DNA of 64,000 nt, from NCBI GenBank assembly GCA_934444365.1, contig CAKSCM010000007.1, positions 1 through 64,000 of the forward strand, read 5' to 3'. Made by a program: the position numbers and the translations under genes. How positions within the stretch are numbered: position 1 is the first letter of the stretch; each line of letters begins with the position of its first letter. Of the stretch, positions 1 through 7,983 are shown piece by piece. The notes beneath the pieces were generated by a model. It was not told the origin of the DNA and searched no databases. It saw nothing but the letters and a program-made list of their open reading frames with translations. The stretch comes from an uncultured Eubacteriales bacterium. Lineage in GTDB: Bacteria; Bacillota; Clostridia; Oscillospirales; Acutalibacteraceae.

Positions 1-2
1 TA

Positions 3-938
3 GAAAAAATACTCAATCTTATCGAAAAAATAAAACCGTTTTCTTATTTTGATATCAGCGGAGAGTACGAACATATTTATTTGCTTCTCGGTGATGATAA
101 AATCCGGGAGTGGCAGCGCAGCTTTTCTTCCATGCCGATACCGAATATCAATTTTGTTCCCGAAGGTACGGCAATGCATAACCACATTATCGTTCTTACC
201 GAATTCATAAAATCCTACATTTATCTTTGTGCCGACACCTTTAATTTTTATAAGGTTGCGATGATGTATTTTGTAAATCTCACCGAGAACGGATTTCGGG
301 ACAAAGTTCCCCTTGCCGGTTTTACAAAAGGTTTTTTCGGAAAAGAAGAAGTGGCGGAATGGATTGAAGAACTGAACGCCACTGAGATTACGCACAATTT
401 CACGCTTGAGCCGGGAGTTTGGATGGCGCCGGTTGTCCTTGAAAACAAGAACGGCTCTGCTGTGCTCGGCCGCCGAATTCATTTCGACCGTATGCTCAAT
501 TTCTATGTTACCGATATGTTCGAGGGGCTTGCCGCCGGACATTACTCTTGGCAGTGCGGAATCTGCCACCGATTTTTCTTTATGGAAACGGCGCACAAAC
601 AGCTATATTGCAGCACCGTCAATCCGGAGTACGGAGTCCCATGCGCCTATGTTGCAAAAAATAAGCTGAATATGCCAAAGCAGAAGAAAAAGGACGGTTT
701 CGGCTATGCGATTTGGAAAAAGAGATACGATTCTCTGCGTAACGAAAAGCACAAAACCAATAAAAACCTGCCGTCCGCCAAATACGATATAGATGTGTGC
801 GATAAGGCTATCGAGCTTGCCAAACGGCATTATGAAGAGGCACAGATTGATTTTGATTACGCGCAAAATCGGTATGAGCAGGATATGGTTTTACGGAATC
901 TGATCAACGAGGCAAAAGCGGCACTGGGTAAAAAGTAA
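3..938 (+). CDS. DUF6076-like zinc-finger protein, 5' end outside window
   Basis: The reading frame is open from the first bases of the window, so the N-terminus lies upstream; the TTG at 81 is only an internal codon. The C-terminal half carries a CGICHRFF segment (Cys codons at 555 and 564) followed by two more Cys codons at 609 and 642, a Cys4 knuckle like that of DUF6076-type proteins of Clostridia. The last 60 residues are charged and probably helical. It sits 31 bp before the sigma-like gene and probably shares its transcript. Proteins of this kind recur in accessory regions, but their function is unknown. Family assignment is from memory of the Cys pattern and is not certain. Confidence 0.6.
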   Translation, partial: EKILNLIEKIKPFSYFDISGEYEHIYLLLGDDKIREWQRSFSSMPIPNINFVPEGTAMHNHIIVLTEFIKSYIYLCADTFNFYKVAMMYFVNLTENGFRDKVPLAGFTKGFFGKEEVAEWIEELNATEITHNFTLEPGVWMAPVVLENKNGSAVLGRRIHFDRMLNFYVTDMFEGLAAGHYSWQCGICHRFFFMETAHKQLYCSTVNPEYGVPCAYVAKNKLNMPKQKKKDGFGYAIWKKRYDSLRNEKHKTNKNLPSAKYDIDVCDKAIELAKRHYEEAQIDFDYAQNRYEQDMVLRNLINEAKAALGKK

Positions 939-969
939 TTTCATTTTTCTTTGGAAAGGAGGTGCGCGT

Positions 970-2316
970 ATGAACGCCGAATACAAAAAGGCAGCCGAAA
1001 AACTGCTTTGCGGCATTACGGATAAGCGGCTGCACGAGCCGGCGATATGGAACGATATTCTTTCTTCTGTCCGTTCGGGTAAGCTGCGGCTTTGGGAAAT
1101 CAACGATGAAATTCTGCGTATCAAATATTTCTGCAAAGAAAAAATCGAACGCGCATCTGCCTTTACCGAAAGCGATAAAAGCGGCGCGCGGTTCGATGAT
1201 CTGAACGCATATTTTGTTGAGGCAATCAAGAGCCAAGATAAAGGATATTTTGCGGGGTTTATCCGTGCGTATGAGCCGGTGCTGCAAAGCCGCACCGAGC
1301 GGTTCGTTTCGCATTATAATCTGTCTGCGGACGATACCGAAGACATCAAGCAGATCTTTTTGGAGACCCTGTGGTTTGCTTTCCTCGGCTATGACGTCGC
1401 CGACCCCATTCCGCTTTTGCAGTATGTGAAAAAGGCGGCGGTAACGCGGCAGCTGGATTATATTCGCACAACGAAAAACGCCTGCACCGTGCCGACGCAA
1501 AACGGGTATACCGAACTGCGTAAGGTTATGCGCATTTATAACAGCGCTCCCGAGTTTTCCGCCGATGAGCGCATTGCGCTTGCCGTTAAGGAAACGGGCT
1601 TTGCCGAGAAAAAAGTTACCGAGCTTGTTGCAGTCGGCAAGGCTTGCGAATATCCCATCGGCATTGTACCGACAGAGGAAACCGAAAATGCGGCGGACGG
1701 CACCGTTTCGGACGAACTGATTGAAGATCCGTCCGTATCCCTGTTCGAGGAAGTGCTGCGCAGTATTTACCGTACCAATTTTCGCACCGCCGCCGATAAA
1801 ATCACACCTAAGGATAAGCAAATTTTATCTCTTTCACTCGGCGTATGTTTTGACTGTTTCGGCGTTTTCAAGCCCAGCACCTATGCGGAAATTGCGTTAA
1901 AACAAGGCGCATCGGGCGAAAAAAGTATTGAGAAAAAACGCAAGGCGGCAATCGAAAAATTTGCAAAGAAACTTTGCGATATGGACTTTTGCGACGGCGT
2001 TTTCTTAAAGCAAACGGCTATAACGGTTATAAAAGAAAAAGACAAGAAAATCGTGCAGTCAGCCGCCTATGCTTATACACCCTACGGTGACGGAAAAGCC
2101 GGAGAGATATTGTATACCGCCGCCGGAAAATATCGCTTTCAGATCATTCGCCTTGCGGAATTTGATGTGACCGGCGCTTACGCAGAACAGGCTGCAAAAA
2201 TCATCGACAGCATGAACGGGAATTTCATCAAGGAGCGGTTCTACGCTATCCCGCTCGAAAACCTGCCCCGCATCAATAGCCATAATGCAGAACCTAGACT
2301 GCCGTTTTATCATTAG
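970..2316 (+). CDS. sigma-70-like regulatory protein of accessory region
   Basis: 448 residues; ATG preceded by AAAGGAGGTG. Residues about 85-165 resemble sigma region 2: a helical stretch beginning AFIRAYEPVLQSR, then an acidic DDTEDIKQIFLE segment, then QLDYIRTTK. Residues 260-330 look like a second helical DNA-binding part with a KKRKAAIEKF basic end. The last 100 residues are a separate alpha/beta domain I do not recognise. It lies between the DUF6076-like gene and a terminator, so the two form the end of one transcript. It probably directs or modulates transcription of the accessory element, but this is inference. No cognate promoter could be identified. Confidence 0.5.
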   Translation: MNAEYKKAAEKLLCGITDKRLHEPAIWNDILSSVRSGKLRLWEINDEILRIKYFCKEKIERASAFTESDKSGARFDDLNAYFVEAIKSQDKGYFAGFIRAYEPVLQSRTERFVSHYNLSADDTEDIKQIFLETLWFAFLGYDVADPIPLLQYVKKAAVTRQLDYIRTTKNACTVPTQNGYTELRKVMRIYNSAPEFSADERIALAVKETGFAEKKVTELVAVGKACEYPIGIVPTEETENAADGTVSDELIEDPSVSLFEEVLRSIYRTNFRTAADKITPKDKQILSLSLGVCFDCFGVFKPSTYAEIALKQGASGEKSIEKKRKAAIEKFAKKLCDMDFCDGVFLKQTAITVIKEKDKKIVQSAAYAYTPYGDGKAGEILYTAAGKYRFQIIRLAEFDVTGAYAEQAAKIIDSMNGNFIKERFYAIPLENLPRINSHNAEPRLPFYH

Positions 2317-2344
2317 CCACGCACAGGCGGATAGGAATAGTTTC

Positions 2345-2382
2345 AAAGCCTTCTCTCGATTTTTTCGAAAGAAGGCTTTTTT
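2345..2382 (+). terminator. rho-independent terminator after sigma-like gene
   Basis: AAAGCCTTCT and AGAAGGCTTT form a 10-bp stem around a 15-nt loop and are followed by a T run. It closes the DUF6076-like/sigma-like transcript. Confidence 0.8.
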
Positions 2383-2438
2383 CTGCCGTGCAATTTATGA
2401 TTTTTTCTTGAAAACTCCGAATAAACCCCTGTTAAGCC

Positions 2439-2467
2439 TTGAGAAATTTCAAAAAATGTGATATAAT
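2439..2467 (+). promoter_or_regulatory. sigma-A-type promoter for the HTH/HEPN/Fic genes
   Basis: TTGAGA (2439-2444), 17-nt spacer, TATAAT (2462-2467). It lies 44 bp upstream of the HTH start and directly after the preceding terminator, so it probably drives the 2512-4927 gene group. Confidence 0.75.
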
Positions 2468-2511
2468 ATAGTTTGTAGTATTGTATTTTCGTGAAAACGG
2501 AGGATTCCGCT

Positions 2512-2700
2512 ATGGATAACAACATTGAACGCTGGTATTCGATGAAAGAAATTATGGAATATTTGGGCGTAAGCCGTGATACCGTTCTTGACTGGATTGA
2601 GCGCAGAGAAATGCCCGCCGCTAAAATCGGCAGGCTTTGGAAATTCAAAATCAGCGAAGTGGACGCCTGGATGAAATCCGGCATTGCGGCGGATAAGTAA
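2512..2700 (+). CDS. excisionase-like helix-turn-helix protein
   Basis: 62 residues from ATG 2512, chosen because GGAGG lies 8 nt upstream; an in-frame GTG at 2491 overlaps that ribosome site and is rejected. Nearly the whole protein is one MerR/excisionase-type winged helix: YSMKEIMEYLGVSRDTVLDW, then the wing RREMPAAKIGRLWKFK and a DAWM end. Such proteins bind DNA and act as excisionases or small regulators. Being first behind the promoter at 2439 it is a candidate autoregulator of the following HEPN-like and Fic genes. No integrase is visible in the window, so an excisionase role cannot be supported further. Confidence 0.75.
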   Translation: MDNNIERWYSMKEIMEYLGVSRDTVLDWIERREMPAAKIGRLWKFKISEVDAWMKSGIAADK

Positions 2701-2720
2701 TCCGGGTTGGGAGATAAGCT

Positions 2721-3206
2721 ATGGGCTTTATAGATTCATATAAGCATCTTGAAAAACTATGCGGCGATATGCTGCAAACTCAGCACGGTATCTCTGCCTA
2801 TATAGACGATATGGGAAATACGCCAAATGGTTGTTATTGGGTTAAAGGCTGGGACGAAGATCTCAAGCGTCTTAAGCACTATCGGTGGATTCGAAATCAA
2901 ATCGCCCATGAGCCAAATTGCACAGAGGAGAATATGTGCGAATACGGCGATGCGCAGTGGATTGACGACTTTTACGATAGAATTATGAATCAAAGCGACC
3001 CGCTTGCTATGTACCGAAAGGCAACAAGACCTCAGCCTGTCGCAAAACCAAAACAGCACGGTCAATCTTCACAGTTACAGTATACATATCTTGTACAGCC
3101 GGTTTCCTCAAAAAAGAAAGGACGGAAAGCCGCCGGATGGATTGTGTTGTTGATTGTTGCAGCGCTTATCGGACTGTTTTTTGTGCTTAAATATCTTGTA
3201 AATTAA
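2721..3206 (+). CDS. HEPN-like tail-anchored membrane protein
   Basis: 161 residues, GGAG 8 nt before ATG. The N-terminal ~90 residues are helical and contain RNQIAH (R58-x4-H63), the Rx4-6H signature of HEPN ribonuclease-type domains. A Pro/Gln/Lys linker (about 95-135) leads to one hydrophobic segment at about 138-158 with a short tail, which predicts a C-terminal tail anchor with the helical domain in the cytoplasm. It lies between the HTH gene and the first Fic gene, with 14 bp to the latter. It resembles small Clostridial proteins with a conserved RNxIAHE box. Nuclease activity is inferred from one motif only; the box may be structural. Function unknown. Confidence 0.5.
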   Translation: MGFIDSYKHLEKLCGDMLQTQHGISAYIDDMGNTPNGCYWVKGWDEDLKRLKHYRWIRNQIAHEPNCTEENMCEYGDAQWIDDFYDRIMNQSDPLAMYRKATRPQPVAKPKQHGQSSQLQYTYLVQPVSSKKKGRKAAGWIVLLIVAALIGLFFVLKYLVN

Positions 3207-3220
3207 TTCGGAGGTGCGCT

Positions 3221-3835
3221 ATGGCACTTGAAAATAAATTGGGGCTGACAAGCTCTGCCGACCTTGCCCGCGAGGAAGAACGCATCAGCAAGAAAAAAGC
3301 GCTTGAGCTTTTTGAAAGCGGGTTGCTTGATAAATTGGAAGCGGGAAAATTCTCTGCCCTCAAAGCGATTCATAAGTATCTTTTTGATGAAATTTACGAT
3401 TTTGCAGGAGAACTCAGAACCGTAAACATTTCCAAAGGCAATTTTCGTTTTGCGCCGCTGATGTATCTCGAAGCGGCACTTGAAAACATTGATAAAATGC
3501 CGCAGACCACTTTTGATGAAATCGTCGAAAAGTATGTGGAAATGAATATTGCCCACCCCTTCCGAGAAGGAAACGGGCGCAGCACCCGCATTTGGCTCGA
3601 CCTCATTTTCAAAACAGAACTTCACAAAGTTGTTGATTGGAGCAAGATTGATAAAGAAGATTATCTTCTTGCAATGGAGCGCAGCCCCATAAAGGATATT
3701 GAAATCAAACACCTTTTGAAAAACGCACTCACCGATGATGTGGATAGCCGTGAGGTCTATATGAAGGGCATTGACCACAGCTATTATTACGAGGGCTACA
3801 CGACCTTTAAGACGGAAGATTTAAGTAAGGAATGA
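3221..3835 (+). CDS. Fic protein adenylyltransferase, class III (C-terminal inhibitory motif)
   Basis: 204 residues; GGAGGTG precedes ATG. It carries the catalytic loop HPFREGNGRSTR at residues 112-123, with His112 as catalytic base and the anion-binding GNGR. The C-terminus carries SYYYEG (S187 to G192), matching the (S/T)xxxE(G/N) inhibitory motif placed C-terminally as in NmFic-type class III proteins, where oligomer state and auto-AMPylation relieve inhibition. Length fits that class. Known members transfer AMP to target proteins such as gyrase or topoisomerase IV; the target here is unknown. The second Fic gene follows after 9 bp, so they are co-transcribed. It probably acts as a self-controlled toxin. 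Confidence 0.85.
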   Translation: MALENKLGLTSSADLAREEERISKKKALELFESGLLDKLEAGKFSALKAIHKYLFDEIYDFAGELRTVNISKGNFRFAPLMYLEAALENIDKMPQTTFDEIVEKYVEMNIAHPFREGNGRSTRIWLDLIFKTELHKVVDWSKIDKEDYLLAMERSPIKDIEIKHLLKNALTDDVDSREVYMKGIDHSYYYEGYTTFKTEDLSKE

Positions 3836-3844
3836 GGTGCAAAT

Positions 3845-4927
3845 ATGCCGGATAAGAATTGGCAATTTGAACTTGAAGAATATATAAAGCAGGGCGAACC
3901 TGACAGAGCCGAAAAAAGTGAGGCTTGGCAAACAGCCATCGGCTTGCAGGCAGTTGACGGACTGAATACTTCTGCCTATTTGCTGGATACCGCAAAGGAT
4001 CATATCGAAGGCAAAATCACCATTGATGAAGCACAGAAACGGATTCACAGTTATTATGAACAGCGCACCACCCGAACCGAGACTGAAAACGAAACCAAAG
4101 AGGCAGATATCGTATCCGCAAGAATAACGAAGCTGCTGGGAGAAAAAGCGTTTCAGTTTTCACCCGCTGAGTGGATTACCATTCACCGCAGATTGTTTGA
4201 GGGCGTATTCGACCACGCCGGTCAAATCAGGCAGTATAACATCACAAAGAAAGAGTGGGTGCTGAACGGCGATACCGTAATTTATGCGGATTGGAACAGC
4301 ATTAAAGAAACTTTGGACTATGATTTTGCCACCGAAAAGCAGTTTTCTTATGATGGACTGTCGGTTGAAGCAGCGGTAAAGCACCTTGCAAAGTTTGCAT
4401 CGGATATTTGGCAGATTCATCCCTTCGGCGAGGGAAATACCCGTGCCACCGCCGTGTTTATGATCAAGTATATGAAAACCTTTGGATTCCGCATCAATAA
4501 CGATGCGTTCCGCGAAAACTCTTGGTATTTCCGCAACGCACTGGTCCGGGCAAACTATAATAATTTGCAAAAGGGCGTTCATTCCACCACAAAATTTTTG
4601 GAATTGTTTTTCTCCAATCTCCTGCTTGGCACAAATCATGAACTGAAAAACCGCTATATGCACATTGATTTTGCAGACGAAAGCACTCTCCAAAGTATCA
4701 ATTCCAAAGTTTCAAAGTATCAATTTGATACTTTGAACTGCACATTAGAAGAATTGGCGGTTTTAGAATTGGTCGCAAAGAACCCAGCAATAAAACAGCA
4801 AGAAATTGCAGAACAAACCGGAAAATCCATTGCAACAATCAAGCGAATTATGAAATCACTGCAAGATAAAAACTATATCCGCCGTGAAAGCGGCAAACGC
4901 TACGGCAAGTGGGAAGTGTTGGTTTGA
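3845..4927 (+). CDS. Fic family protein with VbhA-like N-terminus and C-terminal winged helix
   Basis: 360 residues in three parts. Residues 20-75 resemble a VbhA-type antitoxin domain (AIGLQAVDGL followed by an EGKITIDEAQKRI helix), but the inhibitory Ser/Glu pair of the canonical SxxxEG is read here as Leu and Asp. Residues 90-290 are the Fic fold with HPFGEGNTRATA from His192. The usual second arginine of the loop is absent (Ala-Val follow). Residues 298-360 form a winged helix (ELAVLELVAKNP, IKRIMKSLQDKNYI). This layout is common in Firmicutes Fic proteins, where the DNA-binding part suggests autoregulation. The gene ends the transcript begun at 2439; a 13-bp palindrome is embedded between the last two domains. 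Confidence 0.8.
   Translation: MPDKNWQFELEEYIKQGEPDRAEKSEAWQTAIGLQAVDGLNTSAYLLDTAKDHIEGKITIDEAQKRIHSYYEQRTTRTETENETKEADIVSARITKLLGEKAFQFSPAEWITIHRRLFEGVFDHAGQIRQYNITKKEWVLNGDTVIYADWNSIKETLDYDFATEKQFSYDGLSVEAAVKHLAKFASDIWQIHPFGEGNTRATAVFMIKYMKTFGFRINNDAFRENSWYFRNALVRANYNNLQKGVHSTTKFLELFFSNLLLGTNHELKNRYMHIDFADESTLQSINSKVSKYQFDTLNCTLEELAVLELVAKNPAIKQQEIAEQTGKSIATIKRIMKSLQDKNYIRRESGKRYGKWEVLV
4691..4737. repeat. palindrome plus half-site inside the Fic gene
   Basis: TTCAAAGTATCAA (4711-4723) and TTGATACTTTGAA (4725-4737) are perfect 13-nt inverted arms around one base. A further CAAAGTATCAAT at 4691-4702 repeats the left arm directly. The repeat sits in the linker between the Fic and winged-helix domains. 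Confidence 0.7.
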
Positions 4928-5084
4928 GCACGCTGACTACATTAAAACTTGATCTAAAGGTGGGCATACTAGTTCTAATAATTGCCAAATATTGCACCGT
5001 GATTGTAATTATAAAAATCAATAAAATGTAGTTGAAATATTTAGTTTTGCATTATTGCGAATAACACATAAAGGAGAGAAACAA

Positions 5085-5294
5085 ATGAAAACAGAAATTA
5101 TTGTTGCAATTATTGCAGGATGCGGTACTGTTTTAGCAGCAGTTATTGGAGGTGTATTCGCAATAATTACGAAGAAATCTAACAGTAAGCCTGAACAAAA
5201 AATTCAAGGTGACGGTAATATACAAGCAGGAAAAGATGTCAATATTTCAGGAGGGGTGAACATTAATGTCGAGACAAATCATAAGCGGAAATAA
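5085..5294 (+). CDS. small single-pass membrane protein with GDGNIQAGKD motif
   Basis: 69 residues from ATG 5085 with AAGGAGAG upstream; the TTG at 5055 has no ribosome site. Residues 4-27 are one hydrophobic segment, followed by KK and a Lys/Ser linker. The tail (about 40-62) is a Gly/Asn/Gln-rich motif, QGDGNIQAGKDVNISGG. The same motif occurs near the N-terminus of the next protein (GNNNIQAGRDISIG). The two genes overlap by 29 bp, so they are co-expressed. I infer a membrane-acting partner or effector of the ABC-3C-like system, with the motif mediating contact between the two proteins. No enzymatic domain is present. Base composition is clearly more AT-rich than the flanking genes. Confidence 0.65.
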   Translation: MKTEIIVAIIAGCGTVLAAVIGGVFAIITKKSNSKPEQKIQGDGNIQAGKDVNISGGVNINVETNHKRK

Positions 5295-5814
5295 CAACAT
5301 TCAAGCTGGTCGAGACATATCAATAGGAAAAGTCGATGTATTTATGATAAAAAACGAACTATCGGCAGCGACCCAACCAATTCGAGATAATTTGATTGAT
5401 GGCACACCATTGACTGAAAACAGCGATTCTGACAATACAGTTTTAATCTATAAATTAAAAGATGGTGGCTTTAACAGCACATTTCGTTATAGTGCAACAA
5501 GAAAGAAACTCGATACATTGAACATTATCTTAGATTACTCTAAAAAGCAATCTGGAAAAGCAATATTAAATGATATCTACGAAACTTTGCTAACCGTAAT
5601 CCGTATGAAATACATATCACAGTTATCTGAAGGAGAGAGTTTGCGAGCTAGTTTATCGGATATCCTTGATGAATTTTCGTTGGTGTCGAAAAAATATGAA
5701 GATCAAATTACTATTGATGAATCTTTTTTAGAAGGACTTTTGTATATCGCCACATCCAGATGCGCATTAAAGTGGAAAATGGAGGAAGACAATGAGCACC
5801 TCAATGATTGTTAA
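5266..5814 (+). CDS. ABC-3C-like C-terminal-domain protein with N-terminal NIQAGRD motif
   Basis: 182 residues; GGAGGGG lies upstream of ATG 5266. Residues 6-22 carry the motif shared with the preceding membrane protein. From about residue 60 on the protein is helical: KLDTLNIILDYS, a KAILNDIYETLLTVIRMKYI helix, and a final EGLLYIATSRCALKW segment. This pattern, next to a small winged-helix protein and a coiled-coil ATPase, resembles the CTD component of ABC-three-component systems, which normally carries the effector or sensor at its N-terminus. Here no catalytic domain precedes the CTD; only the short motif does. Overlaps the next gene by 23 bp. The CTD family cannot be fixed without profile search. 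Confidence 0.55.
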   Translation: MSRQIISGNNNIQAGRDISIGKVDVFMIKNELSAATQPIRDNLIDGTPLTENSDSDNTVLIYKLKDGGFNSTFRYSATRKKLDTLNIILDYSKKQSGKAILNDIYETLLTVIRMKYISQLSEGESLRASLSDILDEFSLVSKKYEDQITIDESFLEGLLYIATSRCALKWKMEEDNEHLNDC

Positions 5815-6121
5815 CAGAGCTGATAATTGGTTTGATTCTACAGATGTTGAACTCGATGAATGTTATATTGCCATTCGATTATTAGAGCGGCTGTCTACAC
5901 GAAAAAAGATGGGGTTGGATTACGACCGTTTCAAACTTGCTTCTGTAATATATGATCGGTCTAGTTCTGAAGCAATTGCCGTTATTGACAAAGCAATTGT
6001 TATACTGATCTCTAGAAATTTAATTTGTTTCAAGCAAAAGCAAGAAGGACGACGTAAACTCATAATTACAGACCAGGGAGAGCTTGTTTACAATACCTAT
6101 AAGGAAGAGATGAAAAAATGA
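5792..6121 (+). CDS. ABC-3C-like middle component (winged-helix)
   Basis: 109 residues, GGAGG before ATG. The predicted fold is helices followed by a winged helix: AIAVIDKAIVILISRN as recognition region and GRRKLIITDQGELVYN as wing and end. ABC-3C systems have a small middle component of about this size and fold between the CTD protein and the ATPase, and this gene occupies that position. It overlaps the upstream gene by 23 bp and the ATPase gene by 4 bp (ATGA), so translation is coupled. It could bind DNA or only bridge the CTD protein and ATPase. Assignment rests on gene order and fold impression, not on a catalytic motif. Confidence 0.55.
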   Translation: MSTSMIVNRADNWFDSTDVELDECYIAIRLLERLSTRKKMGLDYDRFKLASVIYDRSSSEAIAVIDKAIVILISRNLICFKQKQEGRRKLIITDQGELVYNTYKEEMKK

Positions 6122-7983
6122 AAATATATAACTTGAATGTGAATGGGGAACTTACTTTAAACATCAAATTTGACAGTAAAAATATTCTTCTTGGCGAGAA
6201 TAATACTGGAAAGTCTACATTTGTAAAACTACTTTTATATGCTCTCGGTGTAAATATTAATAACTTTGTTGAAGAAATCGCAAAAGAAAAAAGATGTAAC
6301 GCAGTATCAATTGTCGTTCAAACCAAGAGTGATAATCGTTATGTAATTGCAAGAAAGTTGCCATATGCTGATATTGTAAATGTTTTTCCTGTTGATGAAA
6401 CAGGTATGGTAATGACAGAAGAGGTATTAGTATACAATCTTGAAGAGTATTCCGATTTTCTTTTAGAAGAAGAGCTCTATCCAAAAGAAACCATTTCGTA
6501 CGGGCAAGGAAAGACGGCTTCTCTTCGATATTACTTTTTGCTTAGAGGCGCTGTAGTTGATCAGACAACACCTCACGCTAGAATTCTTTCAAATTTAAGT
6601 GGCGAAAAAAATGATTATATTGCCAGTCAGCCGCTTGTAAATACGGCCATCATCGAGAAAATATTAAGTAGAAATACAGTAGAAATTCAAAAGTTACGCT
6701 TGTCGTTGAAAGCAAAAGAAAAGGAACGTTCTCAAATTACTGCAAGAATTTCTTTTTTGACAGAGATTGTTTCTGAAAAATTACAAGCTAACCCTGACTA
6801 TCCTAAAACTGCTGAAAAAATTCGTGCTGCAATAGGTGAAATCAATATTGAAAACAGCAAATTATCAACCGAAAAATATGATGTTCTTACCCAATTGGAA
6901 CAAGCTGCCGACAAGCAACTCGAGACTGAAATTTTAAGATTAAAGAAATTGCTTAATGCCGAAAAAGTGAGACATACCGACATCACATTAAATATATCAG
7001 ATGCAATAGAAAGTCAAAATAAGCTTAAGGAAGAATTAGAGTCCATAAAGAAACGATTAACCTCTCAAAGAGTAATATTTAGTGTACCCGTAACAATTTG
7101 TCCAATATGTCTTTCTGAGATTGAACAAGATACACTATGCGAACATTGTAAGGATATTGATGCCCAGCAGAACATCGAAAATCTGTCTAGTTATAAGAAA
7201 TTAATCGATGACTCATTAAAAGAGGCAGATTTATTGCTCGGACAATACAAGAAAGAACTGGTTGAATGTGATGTTAAAATCAGTAATATCAACAATGAAT
7301 TAACTAGCCTTAAAGAAAAATATCTTTCTAAACTCGAAAGTCTTCGCGCTCCGCTTCAGGAGATTATTGACGAACTTAAAGAGCGAATTCGAACGCTTGA
7401 GACACGAAAAATCGCACTTACCGATTTGCTTGCATATATGCAAGAGAACGAGAATAACAAGAATAATAGAAAGCAAATCAATGAAGAATTAAAAGAATTG
7501 CAAGATGCATTTGAAAAGGCTAGCCAAAAAAGCGCGGACGATATTAAAATCGTTGATGTATGGATAAAGTATTATAATGAAGTATATAATGAGATTTTCG
7601 GTTCAACTTCTGATGAAATATGTTTTAACGAAGAATATATGCCTTCGGTTAACGGAACAGAAGTTCACAGAATATCGTCAGAAAGCGTCAAATTGGTTGC
7701 TCAATTAGCTTATATTTTTACGCTTGCAACACTCAACAACAAATTAGACAAACCTATGATTAACCATTTAGGTTTTATGATTTTTGATTCGCCTAAAGAT
7801 AAAGATTTAGATATGGATAAGTATAAACGATTCTTGTCATTGTTGGATAAAGTGGATAACACACAGATATTCCTAACAGGCAGTATCGTTGATGAAGCTG
7901 CTTACAAAGAAGCAATCCCAAATGCGTTATATTTACCTCCTTTATCTGAAGAAAATAGGCTTCTTAAATGCAATCAGAACTGA
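6118..7983 (+). CDS. SMC/Rad50-like ATPase of ABC-3C-type system
   Basis: 621 residues. Walker A is GENNTGKST at residues 26-34; the Walker B region is MIFDSP with Asp557, where the usual catalytic Glu position after Asp is Ser. A segment around residues 505-525 (RISSESVKLVAQLAYIF) replaces the ABC signature. The middle (about 185-480) is two long coiled coils around two CxxC pairs, C328/C331 and C341/C344, a likely zinc-binding hinge. Family knowledge: such ATPases sense DNA or phage structures and control a partner effector. It is the last gene of the four-gene cassette. It is shorter than Rad50 or SMC, and no nuclease subunit is adjacent. Confidence 0.75.
   Translation: MKIYNLNVNGELTLNIKFDSKNILLGENNTGKSTFVKLLLYALGVNINNFVEEIAKEKRCNAVSIVVQTKSDNRYVIARKLPYADIVNVFPVDETGMVMTEEVLVYNLEEYSDFLLEEELYPKETISYGQGKTASLRYYFLLRGAVVDQTTPHARILSNLSGEKNDYIASQPLVNTAIIEKILSRNTVEIQKLRLSLKAKEKERSQITARISFLTEIVSEKLQANPDYPKTAEKIRAAIGEINIENSKLSTEKYDVLTQLEQAADKQLETEILRLKKLLNAEKVRHTDITLNISDAIESQNKLKEELESIKKRLTSQRVIFSVPVTICPICLSEIEQDTLCEHCKDIDAQQNIENLSSYKKLIDDSLKEADLLLGQYKKELVECDVKISNINNELTSLKEKYLSKLESLRAPLQEIIDELKERIRTLETRKIALTDLLAYMQENENNKNNRKQINEELKELQDAFEKASQKSADDIKIVDVWIKYYNEVYNEIFGSTSDEICFNEEYMPSVNGTEVHRISSESVKLVAQLAYIFTLATLNNKLDKPMINHLGFMIFDSPKDKDLDMDKYKRFLSLLDKVDNTQIFLTGSIVDEAAYKEAIPNALYLPPLSEENRLLKCNQN

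Noticed and set aside
2512..2700. Excisionase of an integrative element with integrase nearby
   Set aside because: No integrase or recombinase is found in the window, so only a generic HTH call is supported.
6118..7983. Rad50/SbcC or RecN assignment of the coiled-coil ATPase
   Set aside because: Too short, hinge with two CxxC pairs, no SbcD-like nuclease next to it, and neighbours fit ABC-3C better.
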